A stretch of DNA of 43,178 nt from positions 1 through 43,178 of the forward strand of contig CAJLWO010000019.1 in assembly GCA_905210435.1 (NCBI GenBank), given 5' to 3'. This document shows, in pieces, positions 8,120-16,617 of this stretch. Position numbers and translations under genes: made by a program. Source of the stretch: an uncultured Bacteroidales bacterium (GTDB taxonomy: Bacteria > Bacteroidota > Bacteroidia > Bacteroidales > Muribaculaceae). Positions within the stretch are counted from its first letter, which is position 1. Every line of letters starts with the position of its first letter. A model generated the notes under the pieces. It searched no databases, was not told the DNA's origin, and saw only the letters and a list, made by a program, of their open reading frames with translations.

Positions 8120-8247
8120 TTAGTAATTAGTAATTAGCAATGAGGAATTAGTAATTGGCAATTATAAAAATTGCTCATTGCTAATTACTAATTACTCATT
8201 GCTCATGGGTGTGGGTGATTATTCCGCTTACGCGTCATCACTTGGCT
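8118..8247. repeat. Heptamer array plus inverted copy of the 28-bp element
   Basis: Positions 8118-8205 are built of degenerate 7-bp units of the type ATTACTA, ATTGCTC and ATTAGCA on both strands. Immediately after, 8219-8247 is the reverse complement of the 28-bp sequence found at 34964-34992 and 38284-38312 (its core on this strand is CCGCTTACGCGTCATCAC). In all three places the 28-bp unit sits next to a heptamer array. Confidence 0.75.
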
Positions 8248-8264
8248 TTTTTATGGGGATTGAA

Positions 8265-8930
8265 TTATTGGTTGGGGAGGGTATGGTCGGTCGGGGTGCC
8301 GGAATGGGTGTCGGTGGTGGTGCGGGTGGAGGGGAGCGCGGCGGTGCGTTTGTTGTAGGCGCGGATGCCGACGCTCTCGAAGAATGATGTTACCGCGAAG
8401 ATTATCATCGAGATACCTGTAAGGAGTACGACGGTGGTCTGGCTGTCGGAATGACGGAGCGCGGGGAGGAAGAAGAGCACGCAGGCGATTGCTATGAGGG
8501 CGGCGGGGAAGATGTAGGTCCACATGTCGAATGCGACGGGACGGAGTCCGCGTGCCATCATGTAAAGGTGGTATATGCCTCCGACGAATATGAATATCGC
8601 GAAGATGTAGATGAGGGGTGTACGGAAGGTTTCGGGTGTGAAGCACATCATTGCTCCGAGTACTACGGCTGCGATTGAGACTGTCCACCCGGCAAAGCGT
8701 GCCCATACGGATTTGGTGGGCCGGTCGCGGCGCTCTTTTTCGTCGTATTTCCCTTTTTTACCTTCGGAGAGAAGGAGAGTGAAGATGTTGATTACGCCCG
8801 GAATGATGAAAGCGATGCCGGTGAAGAATACCAGGGCATGGAGGAAATCGGGACGGCGGCAGGCGGCGATGAAGAGTATGCCTATGCCGAGAATGATGAG
8901 GTTGATTATTGTAAATCCGCTTTGTTTCAT
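8265..8930 (-). CDS. DUF308/HdeD-like integral membrane protein
   Basis: This is a 221-residue membrane protein with about six hydrophobic segments in three pairs: residues about 8-25, 32-53, 80-97, 105-127, 137-156 and 165-185. That layout and the short loops resemble the DUF308/HdeD family. The first segment is followed by Cys-Arg-Arg. A charged cytosolic loop (EGKKGKYDEKERRDR) separates the second and third segments. The C-terminal 30 residues are polar and rich in Thr and Pro. HdeD is linked to acid resistance in enterobacteria, but function here is unknown. The start is ATG at 8930. The 3' end is close to a 28-bp repeat and a heptamer array. Confidence 0.65.
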   Translation of the reverse strand: MKQSGFTIINLIILGIGILFIAACRRPDFLHALVFFTGIAFIIPGVINIFTLLLSEGKKGKYDEKERRDRPTKSVWARFAGWTVSIAAVVLGAMMCFTPETFRTPLIYIFAIFIFVGGIYHLYMMARGLRPVAFDMWTYIFPAALIAIACVLFFLPALRHSDSQTTVVLLTGISMIIFAVTSFFESVGIRAYNKRTAALPSTRTTTDTHSGTPTDHTLPNQ

Positions 8931-8982
8931 GATTGTCGGGGTTTTTATAGTTGAAATTTATTGGGTTGGCCGGAGCTTTAAG

Positions 8983-9256
8983 CCGATAAGGTCAATAAGG
9001 TCGCTAAAGTCAATAAGGTCACTAACGACTTTGGGGGCTTTAAGTGAGGTGCCTTTGTGATTTTTAACGCGCGGGGAGCGTTTAGGTTCAATTCACTTAG
9101 ACAATTCACTTAAAGAATTCATAATTCACAATTCTTGCTACGCAAGCGCTAAAGCGATAACACAATTCATAATTATTGCTACGCGAGGTGGACGGCTTTT
9201 ATTTTCATTGCTAATTACTCATTGCTCATTACTCATTACTCATTGCTCATTGCTAA
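8983..9256. repeat. Nine-bp array and heptamer arrays between two minus-strand genes
   Basis: Positions about 8985-9032 are five degenerate 9-bp units (ATAAGGTCA, ATAAGGTCG, CTAAAGTCA, ATAAGGTCA, CTAACGACT). Positions about 9105-9175 contain ATTCATA/ATTCACA/ATTCACT units, and 9205-9257 hold ATTACTC/ATTGCTC units. No gene is visible. A pair of CTACGC-containing segments (TTGCTACGCAAGCG and TTGCTACGCGAGG) lies between the arrays. Confidence 0.7.
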
Positions 9257-9267
9257 TTATGAGAGCG

Positions 9268-10302
9268 CTATTGTGGGGTCATTTCGCCGCAGATGGGGGT
9301 GACCATTTCGCGGGCTACGACTTCGGGGTCGTAGGATTTGGCGAGGAGGTGCATCAGTTTGGTTATGGCTGCTTCGGAGGTTATGTCGTAGCCGGATATT
9401 GCTCCGGCGGCGAGGAGACGGTTGCCGGAATAGTAGCGTTTGATGTGTACGCCTCCGGCCACGCACTGGGTGACGTTGACGATGATTTTGCCACGGTCGA
9501 CGGCTGCGCGAATGGCGTCGTAGAACCATTGTGTTGTCGGGGCGTTGCCGGCTCCGTAGGTGCGGAGCACGATTGCCTTGATGCCGGGGGTGGCGAGCTG
9601 GTGCCGCAGCGATGAGTCGGATATGCCGGGGAAGAGGTCGATGAACATCACGGAGGTGTCCATCGCGGTGTGCACCTCGAGGGGACGGCTGTCGGAGGGT
9701 CGGCGGAGTACGTCGTGGTTGTAATTTATGCCGAGTCCGATCTGGGCGAGCGGAGGATAGTTGTAGCTCTTGAAGGCGTTGAAGTTGTCGGCGCTCTTTT
9801 TGGTGGCGCGGTTGCCTCGCCAGAGGTAGTTCTCGAACAGGATGGCTACCTCGCGTATCATGGGGCCGTTGTCGACGGGGTCGACGGCGGCCGCAATCTG
9901 CAGGGCGGTGATGAGGTTTTCCTCGCCGTCGGTGCGCACCTCGCCGATGGGGAGCTGCGAGCCGGTGATGATGACCGGTTTGTCGAGGTTGCGGAGCATG
10001 AATGAGAGTGCCGACGCGGTGTAGGCCATCGTGTCGGTGCCGTGGAGCACGACGAAGCCGTCGAACTCGTTGTAGTGCTTCTCGATCTGCGAGGCGATGT
10101 CGGCCCAGTTGGAGGGCTTCATGTCGGACGAGTCAATCGGCGGGTCGAACTGTATATGCTCAATGGAGTAGTCGAGCATCTTAATCTTCGGTACGTTGTC
10201 GATTAGATGATTGAAATCGAACGGGCGCAACGATTTTGTCGCGGCGTCTTCAATCATGCCGATAGTGCCGCCTGTGTAGAGGATTAGAATGCGAGGCTTC
10301 AT
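9268..10302 (-). CDS. ansA: Type I L-asparaginase
   Basis: This enzyme hydrolyses L-asparagine to aspartate and ammonia. It is 344 residues from ATG 10302. The N-terminus MKPRILILYTGGTIGMIED carries the first active-site Thr (YTGGTIG). The second signature VVLHGTDTMAYTAS, near residues 85-100, gives the Thr-Asp pair. The absence of a signal peptide and the overall length fit the cytoplasmic type I enzyme. A longer start at TTG 10308 would add only two residues, so the ATG is preferred. The window also encodes AsnA (15279-16313), the ammonia-dependent enzyme running in the opposite chemical direction. A 10-bp repeat array separates ansA from metG upstream. Confidence 0.93.
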   Translation of the reverse strand: MKPRILILYTGGTIGMIEDAATKSLRPFDFNHLIDNVPKIKMLDYSIEHIQFDPPIDSSDMKPSNWADIASQIEKHYNEFDGFVVLHGTDTMAYTASALSFMLRNLDKPVIITGSQLPIGEVRTDGEENLITALQIAAAVDPVDNGPMIREVAILFENYLWRGNRATKKSADNFNAFKSYNYPPLAQIGLGINYNHDVLRRPSDSRPLEVHTAMDTSVMFIDLFPGISDSSLRHQLATPGIKAIVLRTYGAGNAPTTQWFYDAIRAAVDRGKIIVNVTQCVAGGVHIKRYYSGNRLLAAGAISGYDITSEAAITKLMHLLAKSYDPEVVAREMVTPICGEMTPQ

Positions 10303-10337
10303 GAGCAATTTTGAATTTTGGATTTTGGATTTTTAAA

Positions 10338-10397
10338 GATTAATCAAGATTAATCGGGATGAACCGGGATTAATCTTGATTTAACGAGATAATTTGA
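10338..10397. repeat. 10-bp GATTAATCGG array, copy 1
   Basis: Six degenerate 10-bp units beginning GATTAATCAA, GATTAATCGG, GATGAACCGG and so on lie between ansA and metG. The same unit type recurs at 24315-24386 upstream of serS. A small palindrome (GACCCGGGTGCACCCGGGTC, about 10399-10418) follows directly and may serve as the metG terminator hairpin. Confidence 0.75.
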
Positions 10398-10436
10398 GAG
10401 ACCCGGGTGCACCCGGGTCTTTTGGCATACCGTGCG

Positions 10437-12476
10437 TCAGCAGATTTTGGAGCCGGGGGTGAGGGTGTCGGCGGGGGAGATTACAGTCAGGGTGCCGTCG
10501 GGATTTTCGGCTGAGAGTATCATGCCCTGTGATTCGACGCCTTTGAGTTTGCGCGGGGGGAAGTTGGCTATGAAGCATACCTGCTTGCCTACGAGGTCCT
10601 CGGGTTTGTAGTATTTGGCTATGCCGGAGACGATGGTGCGTGTACCCATGCCGTCGTCGATGAGGAAACGGAGGAGCTTGTCGGCTTTGGGTACTGCCTG
10701 ACATTCGAGCACTTTGCCTACGCGGATGTCGAGTTTGAGGAATGTGTCGAAGTCGACGGGCGCGGCCTGCGGTTCGGGCTGCCATGCCTTGAGCTTGTTC
10801 TGCTCCTTGATGGCTGCGAGGCGGTCGAGCTGTGCCTGAATGACGTCGTCCTCGATTTTCTCGAAGAGGAGTTCGGGCTGCCGGAGCTGAGTGCCTGCGG
10901 CTACGATGTCGGCAGCGCCGAGCGAGTCCCATGAAATGTTGCCGAGGGAGAGCATGCGGCGGAGCTTTTCGCTCATGAAGGGGAGGAACGGCTCGAATGC
11001 GATGGCTATGTTGGCGCAGATCTGCAGGGCGACATTGAGGATGGTCTTGACGCGTTCGGGGTCGGTCTTGGCCACTTTCCAGGGTTCGGTCTCCTGGAGG
11101 TAGCGGTTGCCGATACGGGCGATGTTCATGGCCTCCTTGAGCGCCTCGCGGAAGTGGAATGTGTCGAGGGCGGCGGTAAGAGCTTCTACCGACTGACGGA
11201 TTTCGGCTATGGCCGCGCTGTCGACGTCGGCAAGCTCGCCGGCCTGCGGGACGATGCCGTTGAAGTATTTGAAAGTGAGCACCATGGCGCGGTTGACGAA
11301 GTTGCCGAGGATGGCTACGAGCTCGGAGTTGTTGCGGGCCTGGAAGTCGCGCCAGGTGAAGTCGTTGTCCTTGGTTTCGGGAGCGTTGGCCGTGAGGACG
11401 TAGCGGAGTACATCCTGCTTGCCGGGGAAGTCGCGGAGGTATTCGTGGAGCCAGATGGCCCAGTTGCGCGAGGTGGATATCTTGTCGCCCTCGAGGTTGA
11501 GGAATTCGTTGGCGGGAACGTTGTCGGGAAGCTGGAAGTTGTCGCCGTAGGCCATCATCATTGCGGGGAACACGATGCAGTGGAACACGATGTTGTCCTT
11601 GCCGATGAAGTTGATGATGCGGGTGTCGGAATCCTTCCACCATTTTTCCCATGAGTCGGGGAGGAGTTCGATGGTGTTGGAGATGTAGCCGATGGGGGCG
11701 TCGAACCACACGTAGAGCACTTTGCCGTCGGCACCTTCTACGGGCACGGGTACGCCCCAGTCGAGGTCGCGGCTGACGGCGCGTGGCTGCAGGCCGAGGT
11801 CGAGCCATGACTTGCACTGGCCGTAGACGTTGGTCTTCCACTCCTTGTGGCCGTCGAGAATCCATTTTTCGAGGGCTGACTGCCAGCGGTCGAGGGGAAG
11901 GTACCAGTGCTTGGTCTCGCGGAGCACGGGAGTATTGCCGGTGATGGCGCTTTTGGGGTTGATGAGGTCGGTGGCGTTGAGCGATGTGCCGCATTTCTCG
12001 CACTGGTCGCCATAGGCGCCTTCGGCGTGGCAGTGGGGGCACTCGCCGGTGACGTAGCGGTCGGCGAGGAACTGGTTGGCTTTCTCGTCGAATAGCTGCA
12101 TCGATGTCTTCTCGACAAACTGGCCGTTGTCGTAGAGGCGGCGGAAGAATTCCGAGGCTGTACGGGCATGGATGTCGGAAGTGGTGCGTGAGTATATGTC
12201 GAAGGATATGCCGAGTTCGGCGAACGAGTCCTTGATGATTTTATGGTAACGGTCGACGATATCCTGAGGGGTGACACCTTCGGCCTTGGCCTTGATGGTG
12301 ATAGGCACACCGTGCTCGTCGCTGCCGCCTATCATGATGACGTCCTGACCTTTGAGGCGCAGGTAGCGGGCGTAGATGTCGGCGGGAACGTAGACACCGG
12401 CGAGGTGGCCGATGTGGACGGGACCGTTGGCGTAGGGGAGAGCGGTGGTGATGAGGGTGCGTTTGAATTCTTTCAT
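10437..12476 (-). CDS. metG: Methionyl-tRNA synthetase
   Basis: MetG charges tRNA-Met and initiator tRNA with methionine. It is 679 residues from ATG 12476. The class I HIGH motif is at residues 21-24 (GPVHIGHLAG). A zinc-binding knuckle with CPHC and CEKC lies near 146-162. The second catalytic signature reads KISTS in EGDKISTSRN, a KMSKS variant. A C-terminal tRNA-binding (Trbp111/EMAP-II-like) domain starts near residue 575 (FDTFLKLDIRVGKVLEC). A longer frame to 12605 would read through a 9-bp repeat array and a REP palindrome, so the start at MKEFKRTLITTALPYANGP is preferred. A TACCTTTG box on the minus strand (12610-12603) is the likely -7 element, giving a leader of about 120 nt. Confidence 0.96.
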   Translation of the reverse strand: MKEFKRTLITTALPYANGPVHIGHLAGVYVPADIYARYLRLKGQDVIMIGGSDEHGVPITIKAKAEGVTPQDIVDRYHKIIKDSFAELGISFDIYSRTTSDIHARTASEFFRRLYDNGQFVEKTSMQLFDEKANQFLADRYVTGECPHCHAEGAYGDQCEKCGTSLNATDLINPKSAITGNTPVLRETKHWYLPLDRWQSALEKWILDGHKEWKTNVYGQCKSWLDLGLQPRAVSRDLDWGVPVPVEGADGKVLYVWFDAPIGYISNTIELLPDSWEKWWKDSDTRIINFIGKDNIVFHCIVFPAMMMAYGDNFQLPDNVPANEFLNLEGDKISTSRNWAIWLHEYLRDFPGKQDVLRYVLTANAPETKDNDFTWRDFQARNNSELVAILGNFVNRAMVLTFKYFNGIVPQAGELADVDSAAIAEIRQSVEALTAALDTFHFREALKEAMNIARIGNRYLQETEPWKVAKTDPERVKTILNVALQICANIAIAFEPFLPFMSEKLRRMLSLGNISWDSLGAADIVAAGTQLRQPELLFEKIEDDVIQAQLDRLAAIKEQNKLKAWQPEPQAAPVDFDTFLKLDIRVGKVLECQAVPKADKLLRFLIDDGMGTRTIVSGIAKYYKPEDLVGKQVCFIANFPPRKLKGVESQGMILSAENPDGTLTVISPADTLTPGSKIC

Positions 12477-12510
12477 ATCGTGATGTCTTTTTTTGTTTTT
12501 TGGTGAGGAC

Positions 12511-12588
12511 CGGTCGGACATGTCGGACGGGTCTGACCGGTCGGACTTTGCCGGTGGCGGCCGGGCGCGGACGCGATGAATCGCGTCC
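12511..12588. repeat. Nine-bp GACCGGTCG-type array and REP palindrome in the metG leader
   Basis: Positions about 12511-12546 are degenerate 9-bp units (GGTCGGACA, TGTCGGACG, GGTCTGACC, GGTCGGACT). Positions 12569-12588 form a 9-bp-arm palindrome, GGACGCGAT-GA-ATCGCGTCC. Both fall between the predicted metG promoter and its start codon, so they would be transcribed as 5' leader. Confidence 0.75.
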
Positions 12589-12697
12589 CTGCTATTTATC
12601 CGCAAAGGTATAAAAAAATTTAGTGAAGTGTATGATTTTGACGCATTTTTAGGCGTGGCGTCGGGTAATTTTGCGGAAAATGAAATTACCGGAGATT

Positions 12698-15211
12698 ATG
12701 AAATATAACAGCAAGGAGATGAAAGATAACAGCAAAGGGATGACAGTATGGCCGCTGCCGATTGAGGGGGAGGTGAGTGATATGAGGGTTACAGTGCTCA
12801 GATGCAGCAATCTGCGCCGTAACCGCCGCGGGAAATATCTTGTGGCTGCGGGGCGCCCGGTGAGGAACACGAAGCTCACAACGCTGCCGCTGCTTACGTG
12901 GCTCGACAGCAAGGAGGGGCGCATGGGCATAGTGCGTGAGGGCAACAGGCTCAGGATGGTATTTCTTGACGGCGACAGATCGGGTTATGACATCGGGGGA
13001 GTGACCGGTACGGTCAGGTGTGCTGTAGCTGTAAGTGCCGTGAGGGTGATTGTGATGACCGATACCGACAGCTATGTGCTTGAGCCTGATGCCGACGGGC
13101 GATGGGGCGTGCGGCGCGAGGTGATGTATCCGGCGCTGCGTTTCGAGGCGGCCGACGTGATGCGCCTGAGTGCCGACGCGGAGGAGCGTGAGCTGACGGG
13201 AACTTATGACACGCACTCCGCGACGCTGTGCGACGCCGATGCCGACCGGCTGAGCAAAGACCTGTTGCGGTGCTACGCCGAGCTGGCCGACAAGACCACG
13301 CGCGGCGGAATGGAGCTGCAGCCGGTACTTGCACGCTATCGCCTGGAGGGGAGCGGGGGTGAGGTGCTGTACCGTTCGCCGGCGGTGGCTGTAGGAGCGC
13401 CGTCGGGGGTGCAGGGTGTCGACGAGCTGCGGTGCCTGCTCAGCGACGACCGCCGTCAGCGCGGACGCCTGAGGGTGAGTGCCGATGTGTATAAACTGCG
13501 TCTGCGGCAGGTGTCGGAGAGTGACATAGAGCCCGGGAGGGTGAAGCGCTTAGTGGTGGAGACATCGTTGCCGGTGCATCCGTATGACAGCACTGTGACG
13601 GCGGCGAATGCTCTTGAACGGTCGGGCACCAACGGGGTGGCGCTGCGCTGCTTTGTGCCCGGCGCGTCGGTGACGATGGTGCCTGCGCGGTGGCATGTGG
13701 CGCAGCGGTTGCGCGGACTGGCCATGAAGGGGGGTGCGGCGTTTCGCGAGGCGGCGGTGGTGCACAATCCCTTTGACAGCGGGGCGACGCTTGACATCGA
13801 GGTGACGGTGGCGCGCCGGAGCGTGCAGGGCGTGGAGAGGGAGAATGCTGCCGTGGCGGAGGTGCTCGCGCGGAAAGTCGGGGCGGCGGATGCGCGGGTG
13901 GCGCGGTGCAGGGTGCCGAACCGTTTTACGGCGGGTAGCGGTTGCGTGGCGGGCGACAATGCCGTGTGGGGAGGCATTACGGCGAAAGGGTTCAGGGGTT
14001 ATCGTGCGGAGGAGTTGGCGTCGGCTGTCACGCCTGAGGGGGAGACGCATCAGTGGCGGTGCGTTGTGGTGACGGAGATGGCCTCGGGAGTGAGGCGTGT
14101 GGCTACGTCGTGGGGTACGAAAGGCGCGCCGCTGCGGTTCTCGCCGGCGCTGTGCAGCCCGCGTCCCGATGCCGTGAAGATGACGATACTGCTCGAGCGT
14201 GACGGAGCGGTGTACAAGGGGGAGTTCCCGCTGTCGCCCGACGAGAGCCGTACCGCATCATATTATTTCAGTCCCGACTGCCGCGACATAGAGCTTGCGG
14301 CGACCGACGAAGCGTTCGCCTACGTGACGGACGGCGCGGAGAACGAGGCGATGCCGTCGACGCTTGTCGTGGCGGGGCGCGGTAATCCCGCCGACGGTGT
14401 GGCGGCTGCGGAGGCGGGGCGCGGCAATGTCGTGGATGTGCTGGCGGTCGACCGCCGCGGGAGCGCGTGGGAGTTCGGCCACCGCCGTGTATATGCGATG
14501 ACCGATGACGGTATATTCCTGCTCAGTATCGGCGCCGGAATATCCTCGCTGCGGTGCGACCGCCTCGACCGCCGGTGCGTGACAGGCCGGGATGCTGTGG
14601 CCGAAACCGACGATGACAAATATCCTGCGGTGTGTATCGCATCGGGCGACCTGATAGGGCTGAGCCGCGGCAATATCACCACGCTTGAGACGGGGATTGC
14701 CGACATCGCGGCCGGCTGGAACAGGCGCGACAGGGAGCTTTGGCTTGCCGACGCCTCCGGGCGCATACGCATAAAGGACAGTCTTGGCGGCGGGTGGCGT
14801 GAGGCCGGCGGACTGAGTGCTACGGGATTTCACGACAGCGGCAGGGGATTGCTTATCGACAGTGACCTCGGCATAAGGGATACCGCTTCGGGTGCGTCGG
14901 AGATGGTGGAGTTCGCCTACCGGCTGAGATACGACATGCCGGCACTCGAATGGTATCGGGCGGGCATGAAGGTGTATCGGGCAGGAGCCGAGTTGCGTTC
15001 GCGCAATATCAACGGGGCGATGCGCGTGGTGTCGCGCACGATTGCGGAGGATGCGCGGTCGGAAAGTGCGATAGAGTTCCGCGGGGCTGTCAATAGTCCG
15101 CTTCTGATAGGGGTGTGCGCGATGCGCGACGCGGTGGTCGAGGTGGAAATCTCCGGAGAGATGGCTGCGGGGAGCCGGGTGGAGAGGGTGATTCTGGATT
15201 TTGGATTTTGA
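12698..15211 (+). CDS. Large hypothetical protein, possibly a phage tail-associated protein
   Basis: This is an intact protein of about 837 residues whose family I do not recognise. It has no signal peptide or membrane segment and is rich in Arg, Asp, Val and Gly. Its C-terminal half, roughly residues 510-700, has recurring short blades such as DGIFLLSIGAG, YPAVCIASGDLIGLSRG and RELWLADASGRI. These suggest a beta-propeller-like fold. The N-terminal part (NLRRNRRGKYLVAAGRPV) is reminiscent of podovirus tail-stabilisation proteins, but this is only a resemblance. A TAATTTTG box at 12666-12673 argues against the longer TTG or ATG starts at 12671 and 12680. ATG 12698 is used here, and ATG 12740 (MTVWPLPIEGE) is an attractive alternative. 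It is divergent from metG. Confidence 0.6.
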   Translation: MKYNSKEMKDNSKGMTVWPLPIEGEVSDMRVTVLRCSNLRRNRRGKYLVAAGRPVRNTKLTTLPLLTWLDSKEGRMGIVREGNRLRMVFLDGDRSGYDIGGVTGTVRCAVAVSAVRVIVMTDTDSYVLEPDADGRWGVRREVMYPALRFEAADVMRLSADAEERELTGTYDTHSATLCDADADRLSKDLLRCYAELADKTTRGGMELQPVLARYRLEGSGGEVLYRSPAVAVGAPSGVQGVDELRCLLSDDRRQRGRLRVSADVYKLRLRQVSESDIEPGRVKRLVVETSLPVHPYDSTVTAANALERSGTNGVALRCFVPGASVTMVPARWHVAQRLRGLAMKGGAAFREAAVVHNPFDSGATLDIEVTVARRSVQGVERENAAVAEVLARKVGAADARVARCRVPNRFTAGSGCVAGDNAVWGGITAKGFRGYRAEELASAVTPEGETHQWRCVVVTEMASGVRRVATSWGTKGAPLRFSPALCSPRPDAVKMTILLERDGAVYKGEFPLSPDESRTASYYFSPDCRDIELAATDEAFAYVTDGAENEAMPSTLVVAGRGNPADGVAAAEAGRGNVVDVLAVDRRGSAWEFGHRRVYAMTDDGIFLLSIGAGISSLRCDRLDRRCVTGRDAVAETDDDKYPAVCIASGDLIGLSRGNITTLETGIADIAAGWNRRDRELWLADASGRIRIKDSLGGGWREAGGLSATGFHDSGRGLLIDSDLGIRDTASGASEMVEFAYRLRYDMPALEWYRAGMKVYRAGAELRSRNINGAMRVVSRTIAEDARSESAIEFRGAVNSPLLIGVCAMRDAVVEVEISGEMAAGSRVERVILDFGF

Positions 15212-15220
15212 ATGGGTGGA

Positions 15221-15260
15221 CGGGTCAGACCGGTCGGACAAGTCGGACAGGTCTGACCCG
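15221..15260. repeat. Nine-bp GGTCGGACA-type array
   Basis: Four to five degenerate 9-bp units (GGTCAGACC, GGTCGGACA, AGTCGGACA, GGTCTGACC) lie in the 67-bp gap between two converging genes. They are of the same family as the arrays at 12511, 25689, 32744 and 34126. Confidence 0.8.
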
Positions 15261-15278
15261 TTTTGTTTTGTTGGCGGC

Positions 15279-16313
15279 TTAGATGAGGCGGATGCCGGCG
15301 GCGGCGAGCTCTTCCACCTGGTCGTCGGGCCATATCGATGCCTGGACTTCGCCTATGTGGGCTTTCTGGAGGATGAACATGCACAGACGGCTCTGGCCTA
15401 TGCCTCCGCCGATGGAGAGGGGGAGTTTGCCGTCGAGGAGCGCTTTGTGGAATTTGAGCTCGGCGCGTTCGGGGCAGCCGGCTTTTTCGAGCTGGCAGCG
15501 GAGAGCCTTGGCGTCGACGCGGATGCCCATCGACGAGATTTCAAACGGGCAGTCGAGCACGGTGTTCCATACCACGATGTCGCCGTTGAGTCCGGTGGAG
15601 CCTTCGCCGTTGTCGGTCGACCAGTCATCGTAGTCGGGGGCGCGGCCGTCGTGTGGTTCGCCGTCGGCGAGGGTGTCGCCGATACCTATTATAAATACTG
15701 CGCCGTATTTCTTGGTTGCTTCGTATTCACGCTGCTTGGGGGTAAGGTCGGGATACTGCTTCTGCAGGTCGGCGGCGTGGACGAATGTTATCTCCTTGGG
15801 AAGCGTGGGGGTGATGTGGGGAAAGCGCTTGTAGATCATCTCCTCGGTGTCGAGCAGGGCCTGATAGATTTTCCTGACGATGTCTTTGAGGAAACCGAGG
15901 TTGCGGTCGGAGGCCTCGATGGTGCGTTCCCAGTCCCACTGGTCGACGTAGAGCGAATGGAGGTTGTCGAGGTCCTCGTCGGCGCGGATTGCGTTCATGT
16001 CGGTGTAGAGGCCGAAGCCCGGGGCGATGTCATAGTCGGCGAGCTTGGCACGTTTCCATTTGGCAAGAGAGTGAACCACTTCGGCATGGCGGCCTCCGAT
16101 AGCCTTGACGTCGAAGCCCACCGGTTTTTCTACGCCGTTGAGGTCGTCGTTGAGTCCGGTGCCCGAAAGGACGAAAAGGGGTGCGGTGACACGGCGCAGG
16201 TTGAGCGCTTCCGACAGTTTGTCCTGGAAGAACATCTTGATGTCCTTGATAGCGATTTCCGTTGTCTCGGGAAGCAATTTGAGCTTGTACTTCTTAGGGA
16301 TGATGACAGCCAT
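15279..16313 (-). CDS. asnA: Aspartate-ammonia ligase (asparagine synthetase A)
   Basis: AsnA makes asparagine from aspartate, ammonia and ATP. It is related to class II aspartyl-tRNA synthetases. The protein is 344 residues from ATG 16313, beginning MAVIIPKKYKLKLLPETTE. Family segments include VEKPVGFDVKAIGGRHAEVVHSL, DMNAIRADEDLDNLHSLYVDQWDWE (each read in place, near residues 70-135) and the class II motif-3-like LSIGGGIGQSRLCM near the C-terminus. The longer frame to 16391 is rejected because a full promoter (16392-16361) lies inside it. It is the only asparagine-making enzyme in the window and pairs conceptually with the asparaginase gene 5 kb away. Confidence 0.95.
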   Translation of the reverse strand: MAVIIPKKYKLKLLPETTEIAIKDIKMFFQDKLSEALNLRRVTAPLFVLSGTGLNDDLNGVEKPVGFDVKAIGGRHAEVVHSLAKWKRAKLADYDIAPGFGLYTDMNAIRADEDLDNLHSLYVDQWDWERTIEASDRNLGFLKDIVRKIYQALLDTEEMIYKRFPHITPTLPKEITFVHAADLQKQYPDLTPKQREYEATKKYGAVFIIGIGDTLADGEPHDGRAPDYDDWSTDNGEGSTGLNGDIVVWNTVLDCPFEISSMGIRVDAKALRCQLEKAGCPERAELKFHKALLDGKLPLSIGGGIGQSRLCMFILQKAHIGEVQASIWPDDQVEELAAAGIRLI

Positions 16314-16360
16314 ATTTGATGTTTTTAAGATTTGATTGCAAAATGTAAATTGAATTGTCG

Positions 16361-16392
16361 CAAAGATAAACATAATGCTTGGATTGTACAAA
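16361..16392 (-). promoter_or_regulatory. Bacteroidetes-type promoter of asnA
   Basis: On the minus strand TTTG (16392-16389) is followed by exactly 20 nt and TATCTTTG (16368-16361), matching the -33 and -7 consensus. The predicted start near 16354 gives a leader of about 40 nt to the asnA ATG. Confidence 0.8.
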
Positions 16393-16464
16393 TTATTTTT
16401 GCAAAATGATATGAGAAAAATAAAATTGGTGGCATGGTGGGTGGCGCGGCGGGGTGTGGGCGGC

Positions 16465-16489
16465 GGCTGCTCCGGGGAGCAGCCCTACA
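16465..16489. repeat. REP palindrome GGCTGCTCCGGGGAGCAGCC
   Basis: This is a 20-bp palindrome followed by CTACA. The same design, with one or two changes in the arms and the CTACA tail, appears twice at 41590-41670. It is a dispersed palindromic repeat in the asnA/GH13 divergent region (16314-16617). The rest of that region holds the asnA promoter and a TATATTTG box (16584-16591) for the GH13 gene. Confidence 0.7.
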
Positions 16490-16617
16490 CCGGAGGGCGC
16501 TATTGTAGCTATTATAGCAGCGTAGCTTTCGTGCTAATTTAGCTAAATTGGGCGGGATGGGTGCATTATTTGAGAATAATTATTATATTTGTGAAGATTA
16601 ATTTATAAATCAACGAT

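Noticed and set aside
9268..10308. Six-base-longer start of ansA at TTG 10308
   Set aside because: ATG 10302 gives the usual MKPRILILYTGGTIG start of the family.
10399..10418. Palindrome GACCCGGGTGCACCCGGGTC as a regulatory operator
   Set aside because: It sits just beyond the metG stop and is best explained as a terminator hairpin of the minus-strand gene.
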